This document shows positions 57,961 through 64,000 of a stretch of DNA of 64,000 nt, one piece after another (position 1 is the stretch's first letter; each line of letters starts with the position of its first letter). The notes under the pieces were generated by a model. That model ran no database searches. It had not been told where the DNA came from and saw only the letters and a program-made list of their open reading frames with translations. The translations under genes and the position numbers were made by a program. The stretch is from Pseudomonas sp. B21-023 (GTDB lineage: Bacteria > Pseudomonadota > Gammaproteobacteria > Pseudomonadales > Pseudomonadaceae), in NCBI RefSeq assembly GCF_024749165.1, contig NZ_CP087190.1, forward strand, positions 558,001 through 622,000, given 5' to 3'.

Positions 57961-58046
57961 CGGCTTTTTGCGGCGCAGCCACTATATTCAGAATTGTTCT
58001 GGCAGGGCTGTGCTGTAGTCATATAACCATTGTTCAGAAAAGTTGC

Positions 58047-58130
58047 TTGCTCTTGCTCTTGCTCTTGCTCTTGCTCTTGCTCTTGCTCTTGCTCTTGCTC
58101 TTGCTCTTGCTCTTGCTCTTGCTCTTGCTC
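58047..58130. repeat. Hexanucleotide tandem array (TTGCTC)14
   Basis: Fourteen perfect copies of TTGCTC, flanked by decayed units (TTGC on the left, TGCTTTTGCTTC on the right). Hexamers keep all frames open, so short low-complexity frames (Cys-Ser or Ala-Arg repeats) cross it; these are not believed to be genes. The preceding stretch 57961-58046 shows nothing else. Confidence 0.97.
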
Positions 58131-58173
58131 TGCTTTTGCTTCTAAGTGCGCGATAGTTCAGGCGACACAAATT

Positions 58174-58823
58174 GCGACTTCAGGAGGCCGAACGGAGGTC
58201 TTGCGGAGGGAGGTGACGGGCATGGATGCCCGTCAAGCGCTGCGCCCCAGGATGGGGCGTTCAGCGCGGTCCTCCCGGGAGCAAGGCCGGAGTGAGGGGA
58301 CCCCGGAGCGAAGCGTAGGGGCCGGATGAATGGAGCGAGCATTTTTTGGTTCCTTTTTGATGCTTCAAAAAGGGACCCGCCGTAAGGGCGGAAAGGTGAT
58401 TGTGCGTCACCATCGCAAATGAATGCGCATATAACTTTCGAGACGCACGCTGTGTAAGTCAAAGTCAAAGTCAAAGTCAAAGTCAAAGTCAAAGTCAAAG
58501 TCAAAGTCAAAGTCAAAGTCAAAGTCAAAGTCAAATGCGAACGGCGTGGGTTTTCACAGTTGTAAGCGCATTCATTTGCTATAATGACGCATAGTCACCT
58601 TTTCGCCCTTACGGCGAGTCACTTTTTGTCAAACGCGACAAAAAGTAACCAAAAAACGCTGCGCTCCATTCATCCGGCCCTCCGCTTCGCTCCGGGTTCC
58701 CTCACTCCGGCCTTGCTCCCGGGAGGACCGCGCTGAACGCCCCATCCTGGGGCGCAGCGCTTGACGGGCATCCATGCCCGTCACCTCCCTCCGCAAGGCC
58801 TGCGTTCGGCCTCCTGAAGTCGC
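58174..58823. repeat. Large imperfect palindrome (~650 bp) with ~264-nt arms
   Basis: The left arm 58174-58436 and right arm 58559-58823 are inverted copies with roughly nine of ten bases matching. Shared blocks include GACGGGCATGGATGCCCGTC, CGCCCCAGGATGGGGCG, GTCCTCCCGGGAGCAAGGCC, GGCCGGATGAATGGAGCG and CAAATGAATGCGC. Small palindromes lie within each arm. The 122-bp centre holds the (GTCAAA)13 array. No coding capacity is apparent and no transposase is present. It resembles a non-autonomous mobile or structural element, but no target-site duplication is obvious. Confidence 0.9.
58458..58535. repeat. Hexanucleotide tandem array (GTCAAA)13
   Basis: Thirteen perfect copies of GTCAAA occupy most of the loop between the arms of the large palindrome. 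Confidence 0.97.
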
Positions 58824-58893
58824 GAAGTTACGGGCGGCGCCTGCACTGGCGCAGCTGGCGCTCGCGGGCTATGGGGTTGACCTTTTGATCGCC

Positions 58894-58935
58894 AAAGGCA
58901 AAGGCAAAGGCAAAGGCAAAGGCAAAGGCAAAGGC
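58894..58935. repeat. Hexanucleotide tandem array (AAAGGC)7
   Basis: Seven perfect copies of AAAGGC are followed by one AAAGTC, the same hexamer (rotated) as in the array of the palindrome loop. The array ends 19 bp from the stop codon of queG, in the 3' untranslated region of its transcript. Confidence 0.96.
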
Positions 58936-58954
58936 AAAGTCGAAGCAGCGAGCT

Positions 58955-60019
58955 TCAAAGGGCGTTGTGGCGAGCCAGGGCCCATTCCACGTGTTCGCGT
59001 ACCAGTTCCGAAGGATCATCCCTACGCGCATTGAGCGCCTCCAGCACGGGGATGGTCGACGGTGCGTTGCCAAGCCCCACCGCGAGGTTGCGCAGGAACC
59101 GTTCATACCCCGCCCGGCGCAGTGGCGAGCCTTCGGTGCAGCCGAGAAAACGCTTTTCATCCCACAGGAACAGCTCGGCCAACTCGATATTGTCCAGCCC
59201 CCGACGGGGCATGAAGTCGTCTTCGGTCGTGGTCTTGGCGAAACGGTTCCACGGGCAGACGATCTGGCAATCGTCGCAACCAAACACCCGATTGCCGATC
59301 AGTGGGCGCAGTTCCAGTGGAATGGCCCCGCGCAACTCGATGGTCAGGTACGAGATACAGCGCCGGGCATCGAGCTGATAGGGCCCGACGAACGCCTGGG
59401 TCGGACAGATGTCCAGGCAGGCCTGGCAACGCCCGCAATGATCGCTGCCCTGCACGCCGTCGATCGGCAGCGGCAAGTCGACGAACAGCTCGGCGAGGAA
59501 GAAATAGCTGCCCGCCTTGCGGTTGAGCAGCAGGGTGTTCTTGCCGATCCAGCCAAGGCCGGCCTCTTGGGCCAGGGCTTTCTCCAGCACCGGGGCACTG
59601 TCGACGAAGGCGCGGTAGCCGAACGGGCCGATGGCTTCCTGGATGCGGTCGGCGAAGTGCTGCACGCGCTTGCGCACCAGCTTGTGGTAGTCGCGGCCCA
59701 GGGCGTAACGCGAGATATAGGCCTTTTCAGGGTCCGCCAGGCGCTTGGCCATCTGCGTGTCGCCGGGCAGGTAGTCCATGCGCAGCGAGATCACCCGCAA
59801 CGTGCCGGGGATCAGCTCGGCTGGACGCGAGCGCTTGTTGCCATGCTCGCCCATGTACTCCATTTCGCCGTTGTAGCCTGCCGCCAGCCAGCGCTGCAGA
59901 TGCTGTTCGTGCTCGCCAAGGTCGACACCGGCGATGCCGACATGGGCAAAACCGAGTTCGCGGCCCCAATCCTTGATCGATTGGGCCAATGTGGCGATGT
60001 CTGGAAGGTCGGCGGACAT
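58955..60019 (-). CDS. queG: Epoxyqueuosine reductase QueG
   Basis: A 354-residue cobalamin- and iron-sulfur-dependent enzyme for the last step of queuosine tRNA modification. Two [4Fe-4S] sites are seen: CGRCQACLDICPTQAF and FGCDDCQIVCPWNRF. YISRYALGRDYHKLVRKRV and AQEAGLGWIGKNTLLLN are further signatures, and the C-terminal HEAT-like repeats (SELVREHVEWALARH) complete the family length. ATG 60019 is chosen over an upstream in-frame codon at 60085 that would overlap nnr. Confidence 0.95.
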   Translation of the reverse strand: MSADLPDIATLAQSIKDWGRELGFAHVGIAGVDLGEHEQHLQRWLAAGYNGEMEYMGEHGNKRSRPAELIPGTLRVISLRMDYLPGDTQMAKRLADPEKAYISRYALGRDYHKLVRKRVQHFADRIQEAIGPFGYRAFVDSAPVLEKALAQEAGLGWIGKNTLLLNRKAGSYFFLAELFVDLPLPIDGVQGSDHCGRCQACLDICPTQAFVGPYQLDARRCISYLTIELRGAIPLELRPLIGNRVFGCDDCQIVCPWNRFAKTTTEDDFMPRRGLDNIELAELFLWDEKRFLGCTEGSPLRRAGYERFLRNLAVGLGNAPSTIPVLEALNARRDDPSELVREHVEWALARHNAL

Positions 60020-60083
60020 GGATGAACAAGCATTACAAGCGGAGGTGCGTATAATTCTGCCAGACATCGGAGCCTTTGACCCC
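60020..60083. promoter_or_regulatory. queG-nnr divergent spacer with candidate -10 box
   Basis: Only 64 bp separate the two starts. TATAAT at 60050-60055 lies 28 bp before the nnr ATG and could be its -10 box; no convincing -35 box is seen. GGAGG at 60041-60045 precedes it. Confidence 0.4.
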
Positions 60084-60935
60084 ATGCCTCAGACCAAACA
60101 CCCCCCATTACCGCTCAGCAGCCTGACCTTGGCCAGGCTGCCGCCACGTGCCGCTGATGCCCACAAGGGCGATTTCGGCCATGTGCTGGTGGTCGGCGGC
60201 GACCTGGGCACAGGCGGCGCGGTGATGCTCAGTGGCGAGGCGGCGTTGCGTTGCGGCGCCGGCCTGGTCAGCGTGGCCACCCGCCCCGAACACGTAGCTG
60301 CGGGGCTGACGCGCCTGCCCGAGACCATGTGGATGGGCGTGAGCTCGGCCAACCAACTGATGGTGTTGCTCGAGCGTGCCACGGTGCTGGTGGTCGGCCC
60401 TGGCCTCGGCCAGGCCGGGTGGGGGCGCAGCCTGTTGTCGGCGGTGGCCAATGCCCACCGGCCACAGGTGTGGGACGCCGATGCGCTCAACTTGCTGGCG
60501 CGCACGCCACTGGCACTGCCCAGCGGTAGCATTCTCACCCCGCACCCCGGCGAGGCCGCGCGCCTGCTGGGGATTTCCACCGAGGCGGTGCAGGCCGACC
60601 GGCCGGGGGCGGCGCGCAAGCTGGCGCGTCGCTACGCCAGCGTCTGCGTGCTCAAGGGCGCCGGCACGTTGGTGGCCGACCCTGGCGGGCAACTGGCGGT
60701 TTGCGGCCGTGGGCACCCAGCCATGGCTGGTGCCGGATTGGGCGATGTGTTGACAGGCGTGCTCGCAGCCTTGCTGGCCCAGGGGCTGGACGCCTGGCAG
60801 GCCGCGTGCCTGGGGGTGTGGCTGCATGCCTGCGCCGGCGAGCGGCTGGGTGTCAAAGGTAGAGGGCTGGCGGCCAGTGATCTGGTGCCGGTCATTAGAG
60901 CGTTATTGGAGGAGCATTCAGCGTGTCAGGCATAA
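60084..60935 (+). CDS. nnr: ADP-dependent NAD(P)HX dehydratase (single-domain)
   Basis: A 283-residue metabolite-repair enzyme restoring NAD(P)H from its hydrate. The ribokinase-like fold has GDFGHVLVVGGDLGTGGAVM, VVGPGLGQAG, LTPHPGEAARLLG and AGAGLGDVLTGVLAALLAQG. It corresponds to the C-terminal half of E. coli Nnr (YjeF); the epimerase half is absent, because the divergent queG begins only 64 bp upstream. An epimerase may be encoded elsewhere. It overlaps tsaE by 13 nt. Confidence 0.93.
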   Translation: MPQTKHPPLPLSSLTLARLPPRAADAHKGDFGHVLVVGGDLGTGGAVMLSGEAALRCGAGLVSVATRPEHVAAGLTRLPETMWMGVSSANQLMVLLERATVLVVGPGLGQAGWGRSLLSAVANAHRPQVWDADALNLLARTPLALPSGSILTPHPGEAARLLGISTEAVQADRPGAARKLARRYASVCVLKGAGTLVADPGGQLAVCGRGHPAMAGAGLGDVLTGVLAALLAQGLDAWQAACLGVWLHACAGERLGVKGRGLAASDLVPVIRALLEEHSACQA

Positions 60936-61396
60936 CCCTGTTTCTGGGCGACGAGGACGCCACCGTCGCCTTTGGCGCGAAACTGGCCGAAGTGACCAAA
61001 GGTCATGGTGTGATTTTTCTCGAGGGCGACCTGGGGGCAGGCAAAACCACCCTGTCCCGCGGGCTGATTCGTGGCCTGGGTCATACCGGCCCGGTAAAAA
61101 GTCCGACATTTACCGTGGTTGAACCCTACGAGATTGGTGAGGTTCGCGCCTTCCATTTCGACCTCTATCGCCTGGTCGACCCGGAAGAGCTTGAATTCAT
61201 GGGCATTCGAGATTATTTCGAGGGCGATGCATTGTGCCTGTTCGAGTGGCCCGATAAAGGTGCGGGCGTTTTGCCAAAGCCCGACCTGACCATTACCATA
61301 AGCCCGCAAGCGGGCGGACGTTCGCTTAACCTGTCGCCGCAAGGGGCTCGCGGCGAAGCCTGGTGTGCCGTTCTGGCCAAAGAATTCATACAGTAA
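60923..61396 (+). CDS. tsaE: tRNA threonylcarbamoyladenosine biosynthesis ATPase TsaE
   Basis: A 157-residue P-loop ATPase working with TsaB, TsaD and TsaC to make t6A37 in tRNA. Walker A is EGDLGAGKTTLSRGLI, followed by VKSPTFTVVEPYE and RAFHFDLYRLVDPEELEFMG. The start is GTG 60923 with a strong TTGGAGGAG upstream. It overlaps nnr by 13 nt and precedes amiB by 12 nt. Confidence 0.95.
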   Translation: MSGITLFLGDEDATVAFGAKLAEVTKGHGVIFLEGDLGAGKTTLSRGLIRGLGHTGPVKSPTFTVVEPYEIGEVRAFHFDLYRLVDPEELEFMGIRDYFEGDALCLFEWPDKGAGVLPKPDLTITISPQAGGRSLNLSPQGARGEAWCAVLAKEFIQ

Positions 61397-61408
61397 GTGG
61401 GGAAAGGT

Positions 61409-62839
61409 ATGCGCATACGCGCACTGGTCGCTGTTGTTGGGCTGCTGCTGACCGCGGTGACCGTTGACGCTCTGGCCGTCACTCAAGTCAAGAGCATGCG
61501 CCTGTGGCGCGCTCCGGACAATACGCGGCTGGTCTTCGACCTGTCCGGGCCTGTGCAGCACAGCGTCTTCACCCTCACCGCTCCCGATCGCCTGGTGATC
61601 GACATCAACGGTGCCACCCTGGGGGCGCCGCTGAACGTCTCCACGTCGAACACGCCAATCACCAGTGTGCGTTCGGCCCAGCGCACGCCCACCGACCTGC
61701 GCGTGGTGGTCGACCTGAAGAAAGCCGTGTCGCCGAAGAGCTTCACCCTGGCGCCGAACGCCCAGTACGGCAATCGCCTGGTGGTCGACCTGTACGATCA
61801 GGAAGCTGACGCCATCGCCGCCAGCAACCCGACACCGCCCCCGACACCGCAGCCACCGGCCACCACGCCGGCGGTGCCTGTCACCCCGGCGCAACCGGCG
61901 ATCAAGCTGCCGCCAGCACCGAGTGGCAAGCGTGACATCGTGGTCGCCATCGACGCCGGTCACGGCGGCGAAGACCCGGGCGCGTCCGGCTCGCGTGGCC
62001 AGCACGAGAAAGACATCGTGCTGGATATCGCCAAGGAGCTGCAGCGCCAGATCAATTCCGAGAAGGGCTACCGCGCCGAGCTGACCCGCACCGGCGACTA
62101 CTTCATCCCGCTGCGCAAGCGCACCGAGATCGCCCGCAAGAAGGGCGCCGATCTGTTTGTCTCGATTCACGCCGACGCCGCGCCGTCGAAGGCTGCCTTT
62201 GGCGCTTCGGTGTTCGCCCTGTCCGACCGTGGCGCAACCTCCGAGACCGCCCGCTGGCTGGCCGACACGGAAAACCGCTCCGACCTGATCGGCGGCGCCG
62301 GCAACGTCAGCCTCGACGACAAGGACCGCATGCTGGCCGGGGTGCTGCTCGACCTGTCGATGACCGCCACCCTCAGTTCCAGCCTCAATGTCGGGCAGAA
62401 GGTGCTGGGCAACATGGGCCGGGTCACGCCGTTGCACAAACAACGGGTGGAACAGGCCGGGTTCATGGTGCTGAAGTCGCCGGACATCCCGTCGATCCTT
62501 GTTGAAACCGGGTTCATCTCCAACGCCAACGAGGCGGCCAAGCTGGCTACCCGTAGCCATCAGCAGGCCTTGGCACGTTCGATTCATACCGGTGTGCGTC
62601 AATTCTTCCAGCAGAACCCGCCGCCTGGCACTTACATCGCCTGGCTGCGCGACAGTGGCAAGATCGTCCAGGGCCCGCGTGAGCACACCGTGCGCCCCGG
62701 CGAGACGCTGGCGATGATTGCGGTACGTTACCAGGTCAGCGTGGCTGGCCTGCGCAGTAGCAACAACCTGAAGACCGACGAGCTCAAGGTTGGCCAGCAC
62801 CTTGACATCCCCACCACCGCCCTGGCGTCCCAGCAATGA
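61409..62839 (+). CDS. amiB: N-acetylmuramoyl-L-alanine amidase AmiB
   Basis: A 476-residue periplasmic zinc amidase that splits the septal peptidoglycan at division. Order: signal peptide ([20 protein letters not shown]), AMIN domain (about 25-130), Pro-rich linker, Amidase_3 domain with [31 protein letters not shown] and [15 protein letters not shown], then a C-terminal LysM ([20 protein letters not shown]). ATG 61409 follows GGGGAAAGG; GTG 61397 is an alternative. Its stop overlaps mutL (ATGA). Confidence 0.96.
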   Translation: MRIRALVAVVGLLLTAVTVDALAVTQVKSMRLWRAPDNTRLVFDLSGPVQHSVFTLTAPDRLVIDINGATLGAPLNVSTSNTPITSVRSAQRTPTDLRVVVDLKKAVSPKSFTLAPNAQYGNRLVVDLYDQEADAIAASNPTPPPTPQPPATTPAVPVTPAQPAIKLPPAPSGKRDIVVAIDAGHGGEDPGASGSRGQHEKDIVLDIAKELQRQINSEKGYRAELTRTGDYFIPLRKRTEIARKKGADLFVSIHADAAPSKAAFGASVFALSDRGATSETARWLADTENRSDLIGGAGNVSLDDKDRMLAGVLLDLSMTATLSSSLNVGQKVLGNMGRVTPLHKQRVEQAGFMVLKSPDIPSILVETGFISNANEAAKLATRSHQQALARSIHTGVRQFFQQNPPPGTYIAWLRDSGKIVQGPREHTVRPGETLAMIAVRYQVSVAGLRSSNNLKTDELKVGQHLDIPTTALASQQ

Positions 62840-64000
62840 GTGGCGGCTCGCGTATCCAGCTGCTCAGCCCGCGGCTGGCGAACCAGATCGCCGCCGGCGA
62901 GGTAGTCGAACGCCCCGCCTCGGTGGCCAAGGAGTTGCTGGAGAACAGCCTCGACTCCGGTGCTCGGCGCATCGAAGTCGAGGTCGAACAGGGCGGCGTG
63001 AAGTTGCTGCGGGTGCGCGACAACGGCGGTGGCATTGCCCCCGATGACCTGCCGCTGGCGCTGGCCCGCCACGCCACCAGCAAGATCCGCGAACTGGAAG
63101 ACCTTGAAGGCGTGCTCAGCCTGGGCTTTCGCGGCGAGGCCCTGGCATCGATCAGCTCGGTGGCGCGCCTGACCCTTACATCGCGTACCGCCGATGCCAG
63201 CGAAGCCTGGCAAGTGGAGACCGAGGGGCGCGACATGACCCCGCGGGTGCAGCCTGCCGCGCATCCGGTCGGCACCTCCGTTGAAGTGCGTGACCTGTTC
63301 TTCAATACCCCGGCGCGACGCAAGTTTCTCAAGGCCGAAAAGACCGAATTCGATCATCTGCAGGAAGTGATCCGGCGCCTGGCGCTGGCGCGTTTCGACG
63401 TTGGTTTTCACCTGCGGCACAACGGCAAGACCATCTTCAGCCTGCACGAGGCCGCCGACGAAACGGCCCGGGCGCGGCGGGTCGGCACCATCTGCGGCCC
63501 GGGCTTTCTCGAGCAGGCGCTGCCCATTGATGTCGAGCGCAACGGCCTGCGACTGTGGGGCTGGGTCGGTCTGCCGACCTTCTCGCGCAGCCAGGCCGAT
63601 CTGCAGTATTTCTTCGTCAATGGCCGGGCCGTGCGCGACAAGCTGGTAGCCCATGCGGTGCGCCAGGCGTATCGCGACGTACTGTTCAATGGCCGGCACC
63701 CGACCTTCGTGCTGTTTCTCGAGTGCGACCCGACCGGCGTTGATGTCAACGTCCACCCGACCAAGCACGAGGTGCGCTTCCGCGAAGGGCGCATGGTTCA
63801 TGACTTCCTCTATGGCACCTTGCACCGCGCCCTGGCCGATGTGCGCCCGGAAGACCAGCTTGCGGCACCGGCGGCCACCGACGAACTGGTCCGCCCCAGC
63901 GGCTTGCAGGCCGGCGAGTTCGGCCCCCAAGGCGAAATGCGCCTGGCCTCGCCAGTGCTCGAGCAGCCTCAGGGCGAGCAGCGGGGGTTCGCTTCGAGCG
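62836..64000 (+). CDS. mutL: DNA mismatch repair protein MutL (5' part, continues beyond window)
   Basis: The first 388 codons are present with no stop. The GHKL ATPase domain is complete: [57 protein letters not shown] and [31 protein letters not shown] ends the transducer domain. MutL couples MutS recognition to strand incision. The ATG at 62836 overlaps the amiB stop by 4 nt. Confidence 0.97.
   Translation, partial: MSGGSRIQLLSPRLANQIAAGEVVERPASVAKELLENSLDSGARRIEVEVEQGGVKLLRVRDNGGGIAPDDLPLALARHATSKIRELEDLEGVLSLGFRGEALASISSVARLTLTSRTADASEAWQVETEGRDMTPRVQPAAHPVGTSVEVRDLFFNTPARRKFLKAEKTEFDHLQEVIRRLALARFDVGFHLRHNGKTIFSLHEAADETARARRVGTICGPGFLEQALPIDVERNGLRLWGWVGLPTFSRSQADLQYFFVNGRAVRDKLVAHAVRQAYRDVLFNGRHPTFVLFLECDPTGVDVNVHPTKHEVRFREGRMVHDFLYGTLHRALADVRPEDQLAAPAATDELVRPSGLQAGEFGPQGEMRLASPVLEQPQGEQRGFASS

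Noticed and set aside
57988..58170. Minus-strand frame encoding a run of Ala-Arg dipeptides
   Set aside because: It is a direct result of the TTGCTC hexamer array; no ribosome binding site or non-repetitive domain is present.
58030..58329. Plus-strand frame with a Cys-Ser repeat
   Set aside because: Same array read in another frame; the remainder is the palindrome arm. Not a credible gene.
58047..58935. CRISPR-like appearance of repeats
   Set aside because: The hexamers are directly contiguous without spacers, and no cas genes are nearby.

Overview
This 64-kb window is a conserved chromosomal segment of a Pseudomonas, most likely of the P. putida group. The grounds are the high GC content, the many REP-type palindromes containing GTGGGAGC/GCTCCCAC, and a gene order that matches, as far as I remember it, the mutL-to-putA side of Pseudomonas genomes (about PA4946 to PA5005 in P. 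aeruginosa). No database was consulted. I see no rRNA, tRNA, CRISPR array, prophage, integrase or transposase.

Layout. At 1-4466 (minus) lie an acyl-CoA dehydrogenase and a TldD-like/PmbA-like pair, the last cut by the window edge. A short accessory patch at 4500-5650 holds a probable gene remnant, a REP and a yefM-yoeB toxin-antitoxin operon with a recognisable operator. putA and putP diverge around a 361-bp control region with six GTTGCA/TGCAAC sites. After rlmJ comes the LPS outer-core cluster (12668-25244): carbamoyltransferase, three glycosyltransferases, a Mig-14-like protein, a PIG-L deacetylase, an antisense LPS kinase-like gene, the ligase WaaL, the flippase MsbA and HldE. Next are a redox operon on the minus strand, an EmrE-like pump with a divergent LysR regulator, and waaA.

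From 31 to 46 kb the order tolC, nudF, yqiB, cpdA, yqiA, parE resembles E. coli, interrupted by a thiamin module (TPP riboswitch, thiC, cytX) and a lipoprotein gene. parE and parC bracket two small exported or membrane-anchored proteins. From 46 to 57 kb are a PqiC-like lipoprotein, a membrane sensor-like protein, serB, psd, rhdA, an HDOD protein, motAB, a lone TIR-like protein, rsgA and orn. The end (57.3-64 kb) holds a TRIC-type channel gene, queG, nnr, tsaE, amiB and the 5' part of mutL.

The most unusual part is the roughly 1-kb gene-free stretch 57961-58954. It carries an imperfect ~650-bp palindrome with arms of about 264 nt, and three hexanucleotide arrays: (TTGCTC)14 to its left, (GTCAAA)13 in its loop and (AAAGGC)7 to its right beside queG. 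The best candidate for an undescribed protein function is the single-domain TIR-like protein at 54948-55427, which seems to lack the usual catalytic glutamate. Most other genes are core housekeeping or envelope genes. Several use TTG or GTG starts fixed by in-frame stops, by overlap with the preceding stop, or by a well-placed ribosome binding site.
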